Position numbers and translations under genes: made by a program | Shown: one piece after another, positions 39,988 through 51,748 of the stretch | How positions within the stretch are numbered: position 1 is the stretch's first letter | How the letters are laid out: each line of letters opens with the position of its first letter | Notes under the pieces: model-generated | The model's input: the letters and a program-made list of their open reading frames with translations, nothing else | Told to the model about the DNA's origin: nothing | Databases searched by the model: none | Assembly (NCBI GenBank): GCA_026261815.1 | Contig: JAMPIT010000379.1 | Coordinates: 20,758,501 to 20,822,500 of the forward strand | Length of the DNA: 64,000 nucleotides | From: Monarcha castaneiventris obscurior | Lineage: Eukaryota; Chordata; Aves; Passeriformes; Monarchidae | Direction of reading: 5' to 3'

Positions 39988-40287
39988 TCACAGTGGGTCC
40001 TTCAGAAGAATCTCCTAGCTCATGTTCTCTTCTTTGCCTCTGCACTGTACTCCTTTCTCATTGATTTCCTGATTGTGAAGAACATGATAAATTATGCTTG
40101 GTACAGAGACACAGTCCTCTACAAGTTAAGGATGTTTTGCCTTTCAGTTTGTGGCCTATCACAGAATAAAAATACCTCTGATTGGTTTTGTCATATGTCC
40201 CGCATATCTGATCACGTTCATTGGCCTGAAAGTTCAAGCATGTTAATCACCCTTGGCTGTTTCCACTCAAGACTCAGACGTAACTGA
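39988..40287 (+). CDS. Possible exon or open frame behind an acceptor-like site, unrecognised
   Basis: A T-rich tract ends in TTTTTTACAG at 39987, a good match to a 3' splice site. The frame then stays open for 99 codons to a TGA at 40285-40287. The frame also extends upstream through the T/G tract, which gives low-complexity peptide only. The 99 residues have even composition: an N-terminal hydrophobic stretch (about residues 7-30 with Phe, Leu, Ile and Ala), then Cys-, Ser- and His-containing sequence and a basic RLRRN end. I recognise no domain. No start codon context or downstream polyadenylation signal was established. Chance is a real alternative, since the window has many such frames. 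Confidence 0.15.
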   Translation, partial: SQWVLQKNLLAHVLFFASALYSFLIDFLIVKNMINYAWYRDTVLYKLRMFCLSVCGLSQNKNTSDWFCHMSRISDHVHWPESSSMLITLGCFHSRLRRN

Positions 40288-40974
40288 AAATAACAGCGAA
40301 ATCACTCCACTGTATTTCGAGGGCTACAAAAATTGGTGCATACCTTAACTTGACAAGTCTTTTTTAAGCTAGAGGGAGATCATGATCAACAATCATAATT
40401 TATGAAATGATTCTATGCCAGACCAAAAGTTGTTCAGTGAATTGTGAAAGAGGTGTAAGAAAATACTTCTCTTTTCTGAGAGCTTCAGGCGAGTCTTTTG
40501 ATAAATTCCTTAAATAAAATGTGAGGTTGAGGTTTCTACTGACTGAAAATGCATTTAATAGGCTAAATAACTTGCAAACCTCCATAAGTGAACGCATTTC
40601 ATTTGCACTAAATGTGTAGTTGGAATATTTATTTTGTCCTCTACCTACAGCACTACCAACTGATCAGAAAATATACTCCGGAAGGTCAGGCCTGAAATTT
40701 AAATACCAGGTCTGGTATTTAAAATTACCTCATTCTTTCTGCACAGTTTGCAACCTTATCAGTTGTAGATTTTGTAAATACATGTTTACTGGTATAATGT
40801 CCTATGAACATCGTGTAAACTAGTATCTTTTCTCATTCTTCTTCAGTTTCTAATCCTGTCTTTCCTCCCTCTGTTATTTACATTTTGAAAATTATTCAAC
40901 CCTTTAATGTTAAAGAAATAAGTAGCATCTTTCTTTATGTCTAATATTTTCTATTATCTTAAATGTAATTCTTT

Positions 40975-41090
40975 TCACAGAATCACAGAATCACAGAATA
41001 ATTAGGGTTGAAAGGGACCTCTGGAGATCATCTAGTCCAATCCTTTGCAAGGCAGGGTCACCTACAGCAGATTATACAGGAATGTGTCTG
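40975..41090 (-). mobile_element. CR1 LINE 3' end with three terminal octamers
   Basis: Three perfect TCACAGAA units (40975-40998) are the reverse-complemented CR1 terminal repeat. They are followed by the conserved 3' untranslated sequence (TTGAAAGGGACCTCTGGAGA, then ATCTAGTCCAATCC). Similarity fades near 41090, giving a roughly 115-base 5'-truncated copy. Confidence 0.93.
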
Positions 41091-42248
41091 GGTTGTTTCT
41101 TATTCCTATCTTGATGTTTATATACCACAATTTCTGTCAACCCACATAGACCAGTTCAAGTGCATAATATGTGATATTTTTCAGAATTAATTATTTCATT
41201 ATTTTCAGTGCATTAACTATTTGGGATGAAAAATTTATTTTGATGTATTATTAAATTGAAGTTTTAGAAGAAGTTACTGCCTCAGAGATGGTTAATATAC
41301 TATCCTTATTTTGAATGGCAAACTGCCCAATAGTGGCGGATTGATATGCAATTTAATTATTATATTGGAATAACTTTCATCTATTACTTTTTATAGTGAT
41401 GACATTAAACTACATCAAAGAGTACAAAAACTATAGGCAATTTTCCAGATCAGAGTATCAGAAATTTAACTCTTTGGTTATGAATCCAGATAACTATCCA
41501 ACGAGGATTGGGGCCATCTGTTACAAGTGCCTGAGGGAACTGACGAAGATTCCTTCCTTAGGATAGACTACTTCTGGGGGACTTTTTTGAGCCTTGTGAT
41601 TATTCTGACAAAAATTCCAGGCAAGTGACTGAAAGGTCGGTATCAGGTGCTTCAACAGCAGGAAAAATTAGATCATTACTTGAGACTTCTGGTATAGTAA
41701 TTGGAATGTATTTTACTGGAACCTGATTGATTTTCTTTCTTAATGCTGACTCCTAACACAAAGGACACTTATTACTATTGTACTCTATCCTCTACTCTAG
41801 CTGTGCATATTAGTGTTTCTCATTTTTATTAATCCCATTAATCTCAGAATTAGATAGTATCTCACAGCAATTAATTACATATGCTAATTATGTGTTCTGT
41901 AAATTAGCTCTCCAGGTTTAAAATTGCTTCAAAACTAAATTGATTGGACTACCTTAAAAAAAAAAAAAAAGAATAGTTTTTATTCATAGATATATATTCT
42001 TTTCCTTGAGTGTTCCTAATCCTTAAAATACCTCCTTACACTAAAGTTGCTCTGTATGTCTAATCCTTCAGGATCTGATTCAGAACCCACAGTAAGAAAT
42101 AATACTCCTGGGAAGTTTGATATTCTACTGTTTTTTTAACACAAGAGTAACCATACTTATGAATTTTCAGGTGTACTTTCTAACCAGAAGATCAGACTAG
42201 ATATTTTTAAGTCCTTATCAAGTGTTCTTCCACTGGTATTCTAATACC
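41091..42248. other. AT-rich noncoding stretch
   Basis: Contains a 15-base A run at 41956-41970. Nothing else recognised. Confidence 0.6.
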
Positions 42249-43085
42249 ACAGAAGTTGGATGGCAATTCTGGAGACCATCTAGTCCAGCGTACTGCTCAA
42301 AGCAGGGTTAGCTAAAGCAGCTTATTTTGTACCATGTTTAGCTGTTTCAAACATCTGCATGAATGGAGAATGGGACAGCTTCTATGGGCAACCTGTGCCA
42401 GTGTTGAAACAACCTCACAGGAAAAAGAAAACTCTTATATTTTAATAGAATTTCCTGTATTTCAGTTTGTACACATCGCCTCTTGTCCTGTCCATGGACA
42501 ACAAGGAAAAGAACCTGAATATATTCTTTTCATACCCTCCCTTCAAGTTTTATATATATTGATAAGATCCTTACTGACCCTTTTTTCCAGGCTAAGCATT
42601 CCCACATACATCAGCCTATCCTCTTAGGAGAGATGCTCCAAACCATTAATAATCTTGGTGGCACTTTCTAGACTCTCTCCAGTATTTTGTACTTGGGATT
42701 CCAGAACTGGACACAGTGCTCCAGATGTGCTTCACCAGGGCTGAGCAGAGGAGAAGGATCTGCTGGCAGTGTTCTGCTTAATGAAAGCAGAGATGTTGAT
42801 GACATTCTTTTCTGACTGGGCTCATTGCTGACTTAATGTTCAACCTGGTGTCATTCAGGACCCACAGCTGCTTTCTAGCTCCAGCACATACTGGTGCATG
42901 ATGTTGTTCCTGTCCAGTTGCAGAACTTTGTACTTCAGCTTCCTGAGGGTTTGGTCAGCCTTCTATCCCAGCGTGTCCCAGGCTGGCAATGCAATATGTA
43001 TGCCCTTCAAACTCACAGTTTTGCTTTCTTGCTTGCCGATATGCATCCAACACCACCTGGAAGATCTGTCCTTAGATCTTTCCAA
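42249..43085 (-). mobile_element. CR1 LINE 3' portion, diverged copy
   Basis: Read on the minus strand, it runs from the C-terminal reverse-transcriptase coding region to the 3' untranslated region. Landmarks on the plus strand are CATACTGGTGCATGATG (the HQY region), CCAGAACTGGACACAGTGCTCC (FW region), CCTCTTGTCCTGTCC and CATCTAGTCCAGC near the 3' end. Sequence and spacing differ from the 46.9 kb copy, so it may be another CR1 subfamily. The terminal octamers are reduced to ACCACAGAAG. Frameshifts and stops make it non-functional. Confidence 0.85.
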
Positions 43086-43114
43086 GGTACCAGTTAGCAT
43101 AAGAAAATGTTACC

Positions 43115-43382
43115 TCTGATGATAAGATCAGGCTGAGAAAGACGGGGCTGTTCAGCCTGGAGATGAGAAGGTTGCATGGGGATCTCATTAAAACCTTACA
43201 GTATATGAAGGTGGCCTAAACAGAAGCCGGAGAGGGACTCCTCAACAGGAGCTGTAGTGATAGGACAAGGAGTAATGGGAACAAACTGAAATAGGGGAAA
43301 TTTAGATTAGGTATTAGGAAGAAATTCTTTACTATGAGGCTGGTAAGACACTGAAGCAGGTTGCCCAGGGAGCTTGTGGATC
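43115..43382 (+). mobile_element. CR1 LINE 3' coding fragment, opposite orientation
   Basis: The plus strand reads through CGGGGCTGTTCAGCCTGGAG, GGGGATCTCATT, GGACAAGGAGTAATGGG and TTCTTTACTATGAGGCTGG to TTGCCCAGGGAGCTTGTGG. This is the CR1 C-terminal coding order. It ends at GATCCCC and lacks the 3' tip. It lies about 30 bases from the 5' break of the minus-strand copy, so the two copies stand back to back. Confidence 0.9.
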
Positions 43383-46300
43383 CCCAAATGCTAATGTTCA
43401 TTCTACACATATTGCTTAACTTTGATGTGAAAAATATTTTTACAATCATCCTGTAGGCCATTGTTTCTAACAATATATATGAAATCTGCTATTGATCTGC
43501 TATTGGAACATTGGTGTTTTATGTGTTGAATATACTTGAAATAATCTCTGACCTTACTAGGTTCTCAGGGAATAAAGTAGTAATATTGTTATTTGCTACC
43601 TGAAGGTCCCTTTCATCGTCTGATGGTTTAGTGTAGGGTTAGTGGCATGATCTTGAAAGTGCTCAGTGTAGGCTTAGATCTGCTCTCTGTTAATTCAGTG
43701 GGAGTTTTATTACCGACTTCAATGTAAGCACAATAAAGCCTGCATGCAGCCTGCTTTTGAATATCCCACCTAACAGCAAATAATATTTATATTCGTTCCT
43801 ATTTTATTTTTGATTTATATGCCTCTTTATTCTGTGATTCACTAATGCCTTTTCATATTCTCTTGTGCTGTGGGTTTAAGAGTTTTTCCACTTTTATTAA
43901 ACTACTTGTTCTTTTCATTTGAACTTAAGCTGAACATTTAATTTAGCCACTATTTAGATTACTGCAATGTCATTCATTTTGGCATATTTTGAAAGACATT
44001 CATGAGCAAGAGAAGTTGAAATGCAGACCTTTCATGAACTGTTTTAAGAAAACTACGAAGTTTAGAATTTTATTACCAGTTTATTTAATTTTCAAAAAAT
44101 AGCCTTCTTAGAAGTATTTTATAAATGGGTCATATATTTTTGTACACATACATCACTGTAACTAAGTCACTAAACTGTTTAAACCAGAACTCTTTCAGAG
44201 TAATAAACATACTTCTTCTAAATATACCTACAAAAGCCTAAAACTGAATTTGCTGCTTCTGACACCACTAATGTTCTGAAAAATTCCCATATTTGAAACA
44301 CATTTAAATTTTAAAAGTCTAAGCTAATGCATTATTTTTATTGTTATGGGGCTACAGGCACAATTTTAGTTTAAATAATTTGGCAGCTATATGACTGAAT
44401 GTGTCATTTTGACCAAATATCTAACAGTCAGAGTGCATGTCTTCACTGAGTTTTTCTAACTTTCTCCAATATCCTTTTCAGTCCTCTCTTGGCTTCCGTA
44501 TGTAACACTGAAGCATTTTCACCAAGTTTTCTCTCCTCTATCCATCTGAATTTTTGAGTTTATGTTACATTAAAAAGTAATCATCGACATTGCTCTACCA
44601 CCTGCGACATTTCTTTGGTATTGTTTTTAGGTAAAATCTCACTTGCAATGATAAATAAATAAAATCAAAAGCTTTCTTAGCTAGAGAAGGAACATGGATA
44701 AATCCTTTTCTTTTTTTCAACTCACCTCTAGAGAACCAGAAGAAAGATTTTTAGAGCTTGCCAGAAGGACCTACTAGAAAAGCAAGACTCAAACAGAATT
44801 TATACTGGTATATTTCAAGGTAAAAGGAATTCCTTGTCAAGTCCTGGTAATAGGTGAGAGAGATGGAAGATTGTGTGGTTAATATTAATGGAGAAAATTC
44901 AAATAACCTTGGTCCTGAAAAAGAAAAGGAAATGTGTTTTAACCCTCCATTGATTAGTTGCATATAACTTTTGTTACTTTATTGTTGGTTTTATTTTAAC
45001 TCATTCAGATTTTTCCACTCTTAAGTAACCCTTAGTTTTACTTATTGCTCAACTATTTTTATTGTTTCACAGAACACAGAAGTCTTCCACAAAAATGTTT
45101 TGTTATATAGATAAGTATAAGAGGGAACTATGCTGATTGTGGCTGTAAGCCTTTCTACCGAGGCTCCCATAAAGGTCACAGAAACTTGTGCGTGGGAAGC
45201 CAGACTCCTCAGCAGAAAGGTCATACTGTCACTAGGAAAAGAGGAATGTTAGGATCAGCATAGAAGCCACTCCTGTTAAAGGAAGGTAGAACTATCAGAC
45301 AACAGCAGAATGTCTAATTTTCAGATTATAACAACTCATACAAAATTCAGTACCTTTTTCTTTCTTCCCAGATATTGCAAGGACTATTCCGTCTTACAGA
45401 AAGACTAGTTTTGGTCAGTGGTCAGGAAAAAAGTTACTTATATAGCAAAGGAAAAGGATAAATATAAAAAAGGACAGTTAGATATTTTAAGTGAACTTGC
45501 CTCTCAACTGACTGACACACTACTGTGATTTCCCTACCTGAGGGAACAGCTGTTCCCTTTCACCATGTCCTGTCCCAGGTCAGAGGAAAGATGAGGAGGC
45601 AGCCTATGGCAATCCAAGTTAAGAGTCACTTCTCTCTCCCCAGCCACAGCTACAGGCATTTTGCCTTTAACAATTTCTCATTATTTGCAAAACAGATGAA
45701 AAAATCCTTGAGCAAGATATGTCACTGTTTAAATAGTTGGAGTGGGCAAAAAATCATGTTTGCATGAGCCAGTGGCTCCAAAGAAATGTTAAGGGAACAT
45801 CTTGTGAGATTTCAGATCCAGTTTCCAGTACAGGTCCCTGAGTAGTTCACCTCATACTTGCATTGCCAGCAGTTCTGGAGGAGATAGAAACACAGAGGAA
45901 TGGAGGAGAAAGTTGGGGGAGAGCATGCTGAGTTCAAGGCATATGAATTGAGGTCACTGTTGTGACTGTTGTGTCGCTGTTGTGACTGCTGTGTACACTG
46001 TGTGTAACTGTTGTGAAATAATGTCTGGAAGAACAGACTGATGGGGAAACAAAACAGAATTTGTCTTACAGATTTTGGGTTTAGCAGAGTCCTTCAAAAC
46101 TTATGACTCGGTGGAGAGGGGCTGAGACACTGGTCCAGGTTTATTCCCAATTCTGTTCCTTCATCCATCAGCCAATCTTCCAACTTCTCTAACAGTGACA
46201 GGAAAGGCTCTCAAGCTGCCTTTTATCTGCATTTCTACCCATTTTTTCCCTTTTTTATAGACTGTAAAGTAGGTAAAAATGAAATATAAAATATTCCCAT

Positions 46301-46943
46301 TTCTGGGTGCAACACCATAAATACAGAGGTCAGTTTAGGGACCTCTAAGGTTTAGAGGCAAAACCATTTTCCTGGCATTGTGATCTTCAGGATCCCTCAA
46401 CTCAGAGAGAGTTAATGAAGAACTATGTGTAATTCTCTTATGTAATTCTGTATGAAATTGGTTGTGCTCAGAAAATCCCAGCCTTGTTTTGTATTGACTG
46501 AGGTGAGCAAGTATTTTATTCCACATATTTGGCTTTGGGGGACTGTTGACATAGACATTTGAATTAGATTGAGTAAGAAAAATGTGAGAAGCTAGCACTA
46601 GGAGACTTGAGTTCTATTTCTTTGTTGTCTGTTTATTCCTTTTCATAATCTAACTGTACATTTTAGGAATTCTTGATTATGGTTTCTCAAATGAAGGTAA
46701 TGTTTACCTTTTGTTTCTCTGTTATGTATAACAGGGAAGTTTTTAGGACAGTACGGATTACACAGATTCCCTAGATAGGCAGCCACAAAAAAAAAAAGCA
46801 GAAAAACACCCAAGAATGTACTTTTCTTAAGTGCTTGAATTAACATGTTTCTATCTGCCTGCTCCCTGTAAAAGATAAAGCTACCAAATCTTCAATTTAT
46901 CTGTATGTAACTTTTTTCTGACGTCACTCTCAGGCAAAAGAAA
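43383..46943. other. AT-rich noncoding stretch with a small minisatellite
   Basis: No gene recognised. A short tandem array lies at 45956-46016, and a CRE palindrome (TGACGTCA, 46919-46926) sits just before the next CR1 tip. Confidence 0.6.
45956..46016. repeat. Imperfect TGTTGTGAC minisatellite
   Basis: About six imperfect copies of an 8-10-base unit (CTGTTGTGA and variants with CTGCTGTGT or CTGTGTGTAA) in 60 bases. Confidence 0.75.
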
Positions 46944-47815
46944 ACACAGAATCACAGAACCACAGAACGGGTCAGGTTGGAAGGGACCACAGTGGGTCAT
47001 CTGGTCCAACCTCCCTGCTCAAGCACGGTCATCCCAGAGCACATGGCATAGAATCACATCCAGAAGGTTCTTGAATATCTCCAGTGAAGGAGGCTCCACA
47101 ACCTCTCTGGGCAATCTATTCCAGTATGTGGTCACTCACACAGTGAAGATGTTCTTTCTCATATTCAGGTGGAACTCCTGTGTTGCAGTTTCTGTCACTG
47201 GCTCTTGCCCTATGGCTGGCACTCCTTAGAAGAGCCTCACTCCATCCTCTTGACAACTTCCCTTCAGATACTGACTGATAGACACTGATTAGGTCCCTCT
47301 CAGTCATTTTTCCTCACAGCTGAATAGGCAAAGTTCCCTCAGCCTTTCTTCATAAGAGAGATGCTTCAGTCCCCTCATCATCTTTGTAGCCCTCCACTGG
47401 ACCTGCGCCAGGAGCTCTATGTCTCTCTTGTACTGAGGAAGCCAGAACTGGACACAGAACTCCAGGTGAGGCCCCTTCAGAGCTGACTAAAGGGGCAGAA
47501 TCACCTCCTTTAACCTGCTGGAAATGCTCTTCCCAATGGACCCCAAGACACCATTGGTCGTCTTGGCCACAATGACACACTGCTGATTCATAGACTGTTT
47601 GTCCACCAGGAGCTCCAGATCCTTCTCCACAGAGTTTTTTCAGCAGGTTAGCCTCCGGCCTGTACTGGTGCATTGGGTTATTCTTCCCCATGTGCAGGAC
47701 CTGCACTTGCCTGTGTTGAATTTCAGTTGTTTTTTTCTGCCCATCTCTCCAACCTGTCAAGGCCTTTCTGATGGGCCACATGGCCCCCTGTAGTATTGGC
47801 TGCACCTACCAACTT
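46944..47815 (-). mobile_element. CR1 LINE 3' portion, best-preserved minus-strand copy
   Basis: It starts with reverse-complemented terminal octamers (CACAGAATCACAGAACCACAGAA) and the 3' untranslated region. It continues through the whole C-terminal coding part of the reverse transcriptase to a 5' break near 47815, just after the CAAIQ-like region. The minus-strand frame at 47350-47805 contains the NNPMHQY motif and then shifts out of the CR1 frame after about 60 codons, so one or more indels separate the conserved blocks. The catalytic FADD box lies beyond the 5' break and is absent. About 870 bases remain. Confidence 0.93.
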
Positions 47816-48379
47816 TCCTTTCCAAAAATCCAATGTGTTCAGCTAATGGCTTCTTCATAAAAATTTTCTTCTACCTGCACTGTTAATCTCATGGTTAAAA
47901 TTCAAATTTAAATATACTTTATTTATTTGGCTCGGTGTGCCCTGGCTTTGTGATAATCCATTTTTGATAGCATTCTTTAATACCTATTCCATTTTCATCA
48001 ACCCATCTTAAATCACTTTTCATAGCAGTCTCATTTAATTTAAGGATGGAGTGTACTTCAGAAGGACCCCTGTCTAGTGAGAGCAGAGGGTGGTGGAATG
48101 TGATGGGACTGGTAACAGAGCCTATCTGTTAATTGTTATGTTATTCTTGTTTTATTTTATACTGATGATTTTCTCAACATACTGATTGCTTGACTAGCAG
48201 ATTCTGAACTAAGATTTTTATTTTCAGATACCAGGGTTACACTTTTCAGATATGTTGATGAGTTTAGAATTTTATTATTCTTATCTCCCCTTTGGCAGTG
48301 TTTAGAAGCAAAACATTTCTAGCCCTTGCTGGTGTAACTGTTGGGCAAACACACTGAGCTCAGAAGTAGAAGCTGTTTA

Positions 48380-48425
48380 CAGGTTCAGGATGATGCCATA
48401 TGGCTTACTCTGATACCTGAACCTG
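48380..48425. repeat. Inverted repeat with a palindromic loop
   Basis: CAGGTTCAGG (48380-48389) and its exact reverse complement CCTGAACCTG (48416-48425) flank a 26-base loop, which itself holds the perfect palindrome GCCATATGGC (48395-48404). Confidence 0.7.
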
Positions 48426-49891
48426 AAAGTTTGCTCTCTCTGTTCAGTGCATATTTTCACCAGTATTAACCATCTTTGCTGTATGATGAGAATGCATCAA
48501 CAATTGAATCATATTTTTTTCTGATAATAAAACAGGTCTGAGAATTGTCTCTTTTAGCTGCTTGCTCATAAAATTGTACTTGAGACAGGCAGATATAACT
48601 TTATATTCCTTTCATCTCTCTTTTTAGTAAGCATAACCATGTGGACTCCTTCTACTGTGTATTGAGAAAGCTGAAACAAATTTTTCTTCTAAAATACAAA
48701 AGTAGTTATCTTGATTCAAAGAGAGGGTTCATCCAGATAAGTGTTATAGTGGCCAGTAGCCCGTATTCAAGCAATGATCCATAACGTAAAGCCACTAGTA
48801 GATGTTTCTCTGAAGGAAGTAAATTTTGTTCCAAGAGTACTCTTTATCTTTTATGTCAAAGTGACCTTTCTTAATACTGAAATAAATGTTACAAATTGTT
48901 AGGTAATTTATCAACAATTATTTTTTTCTATTTCTATTTTTTATTCCAATGAATTGAAACAACTTCCTTTTGTTTTATTAAGATGTACTTGTAGGAAGTT
49001 TTTATTAAAAAAATATTTCAGATATTTTTCCAAGAAATAAAAGCCATAAATCCTAGTCCATAAAGCATAATGTATGGGATATGGATTCAGTAGACTCTGG
49101 TTTATCTGGTTATCAAAACATTGAGAAATTAAGGACTTGGGTACATCATCTTTGTCTGTGATGTTTCAAACTATGATAACTGCTAAATGCAGAATAAATA
49201 TAAAGATAAAAACTAATTAAAAAAAAAAAAACACCTGGAAATATCACCCTCAGGGAAAAAAAGAACAAAAACAAAAATTAAAATTAAAAACAGCACAAGG
49301 CTTAAATTCTCTAAAGAAACCTTCTTTTCTTTTTCTTTCTGTGAAAGCATTTTATGAAACATTGATTCCAAGATGTCAAATAAGTTTATCACTTATTTGC
49401 TTGTCTTGACATGTTTTGGTGTTGGCTACTGTAAAGTAAAAACTCATGTCATGTAATTCTCCCATGAAAATTTACATGGAAACAACATTTATCAAACACA
49501 AGAATCACAATCTAAGGTATGTTTTATCAATGCAGGCTAAAACCTTTCTAAACCTGCTTTTGACTATTGTGTGTGTAGCAGGAAGATAAACTACTCAGAT
49601 ATTGATGTTGGCAGCAGTGTAAGTTTTTGCCATAATTTTTTTCTTAGACTGTTTTCTCTGTCTTTTAACATGTTGCACCTCTGTCTCTGCACTTCTAAGG
49701 TTGTCTATTCTTTATGCTGACTGAAAGATGTCTTTCTCACTGGATCTGGACATGACTGTAGGTCAGAACTCCCTGTTGCCTAGAATATGGCATTATTTGG
49801 CACGAAAAAGTGCAGCAGAAATTTATCTTCAGTCTTGACTGCTCTTATGATGCCTGCTTCAGAATGCATTTATTTTATCTAGGTTTGTTTC

Positions 49892-49914
49892 TTTTTTTTT
49901 TTTTTTTTTTTTTT
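49892..49914. repeat. Poly(T) run, 23 bases
   Basis: The longest homopolymer in the window. No retroposed transcript body is recognised on either side. Confidence 0.92.
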
Positions 49915-50506
49915 GTTATTATATCTTGGTGCATTCTGCTGAACAATTAAAGGAAAGGAAGCCTCATTAAAAATTAAAGGAAAATACTTCATCATGAAGG
50001 GGTGAAAATGAGTGCAGTAAAAAAAATTTCACGAGCACAAGAGCTAACTTTAGTAGAAAGATGTCAGAATCCATGTTCAGAAGGGCATGTGTTCAGGTCT
50101 TTCAATCATGTAAGAGTACTTCTCTCCTTCCCTTACTTTTCAAGATGGCAGGATTTTTGAAACAGACAACCCAGTAAAATTACGTAAGATAAACCCAAAG
50201 AAATCAAGTGTTCCCATGATACTCTATTTCTGTCTCTACCAAAGTGCCTACTCTCTGGATATGCACATCACACAGGTGAATATGCAATGAAATTAGGATG
50301 ATTACTATTTGGGTGTAGAATAACAAAACATTAAACGGATGAAGAAACAAATCTAATCACTGAGAATGTGGAATGATCATATTAAATGCATTTGCATAAA
50401 TGTCGTCCTGGTTATATTGAGCTAATATTTATATAGTGTAATAAAGAAAAAAATATATGTATTGGTGCATTATGAGCTCAGAATATGAATCTGCCGTGCT
50501 CCCTCC

Positions 50507-50634
50507 CTAAATGTCTTCTTCCTTACTTGTGTCACCACCAGAAGACAAGACACGTGCTTGTTTTGTTGGTGGATTAATTTCCTCCTTGCTCATGATGAGC
50601 TTCACAAAGGAGTCAAATAAACCACTCAGGTTAC
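50507..50634 (-). CDS. Candidate 3'-terminal coding exon, unrecognised protein
   Basis: On the minus strand a pyrimidine-rich stretch ending TTTTCTATAG (AG at 50636-50635) could be a 3' splice site. After a 2-base split codon the frame runs 41 codons and stops with TAG at 50509-50507. A TAA lies in the same frame 15 bases before the splice site, so the frame is closed in the presumed intron. The peptide has an amphipathic start (LFDSFVKLI) and then a hydrophilic, Lys/Glu/Pro/Thr-rich tail ending SKEEDI, which looks like a cytosolic or nuclear C terminus. I cannot name the gene. No AATAAA or ATTAAA is seen on the minus strand in the next 500 bases, which weakens the case. The rest of the gene would lie to the right or outside the window; I identified no second exon. 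A chance frame remains possible. Confidence 0.3.
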
Positions 50635-51742
50635 CTATAGAAAAGATTTAGGACCACATAATCAGAGCTGAAGCTATAAGGACAGGAAGACAACTAATTA
50701 TTACAGTAGTCTCAGCTTAAATTATTGTGAACTCAGATGACGCAGGCTTGGGAAATCAGAATGGATAAGGAAGGTTACACTGAATGCTCAGAACAGTACC
50801 TACATCCCAGTTGTTTGCATTTATGTTAATCCATCTAAGATGATGGCATGAATGAGTGCATATGCACCGTATTCTGGACACAGGATCTGACCTGTAATTG
50901 ATGCAAAGTAGCATACCTGTGGTTGCCTTCAATAAATGCACGTTACGTAAGGTCAGCAGCAGCCTTCCTCTCTGTGATTAACACAAGGAGTCTGACTTGG
51001 TAGACTGAAATATGGAGTGAACCAAACAATGAAAAAGAGTAGGCTAGGACTGATCCAAACAAAACCAAGAATTAATTAAATGACTAAAAGAAAGGTTTAC
51101 TTAAAAACAGCACATCAGCTTTCTGGCTAAAGCATCTGCGATTCTGCATTATGATATGAAAATCAAGTGTTTATAGCTTCAGCATCCTAAATTTACTACA
51201 GTTTTAATTAGAAGAATCCTTTGGTCTCTTAGGATTAAATCAGGATTTTAAAACTTTGAAGACCTGGGACACTGAAGTTTTTTTTTGGTTTTTTTTTGAA
51301 CATCTGGGAAATAAATTTACTGATGCCAGACCTAAACTTGAGCCTGACAATTTGTAATATAGACATCACTGTTTTGCATATTCTTTCCTGTTTCTAAGAA
51401 TAGTAATGGTGAAACACAGAGCACTTATCTCTTAGTTTTTTGCTGCTTTGAGAATGTACCAATGTTTGATGTGTTCAGCAGCCTCTTTATTTTTTTAAGC
51501 ACTTGATCAAGCTGTTTGTACAATTTACAATCAACAGCCAATATAGATGAAATCTTAAAAATAAGCAGAACTCTCTCATGTTCACTGGTCATGGCTGAAC
51601 TGTTGACATGGGACTGATTGTGTCCTTCTCTACCCAAGATAACACGTCAAATTCAGGCCATAAGGAATTAGGTGATAAAAAGTATCATTGAGTCTGTTGT
51701 CAAAGAAAACCAGGATTAGTGAGGATGCTGACAAACTCACGG
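50635..51742. other. Noncoding stretch, presumed intron if the 50.5 kb exon is real
   Basis: Contains TTACGTAA (50943-50950) overlapping an AAGGTCA half-site (50949-50955). No gene recognised. Confidence 0.5.
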
Positions 51743-51748
51743 CAGTTT
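51743..51748. repeat. Left target-site duplication of the solo LTR
   Basis: CAGTTT is identical to the hexamer at 52374-52379 that follows the other end of the LTR. Confidence 0.85.

Larger units (their letters stand above)
47816..50506. other. AT-rich noncoding stretch with homopolymer runs
   Basis: Includes a 13-base A run (49219-49231), a 23-base T run (49892-49914) and a nested inverted repeat at 48380-48425. No gene recognised. Confidence 0.6.

Noticed and set aside
45956..46016. Possible CRISPR-like array
   Set aside because: Unit is 8-10 bases, imperfect and without spacers; it is a minisatellite in a vertebrate genome.
46919..46926. Second CRE palindrome TGACGTCA
   Set aside because: An isolated 8-mer next to a CR1 tip, with no companion motifs; expected about once by chance in this length.
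47350..47805. 151-codon minus-strand frame
   Set aside because: It is a frameshifted piece of CR1 reverse transcriptase, not a host gene.
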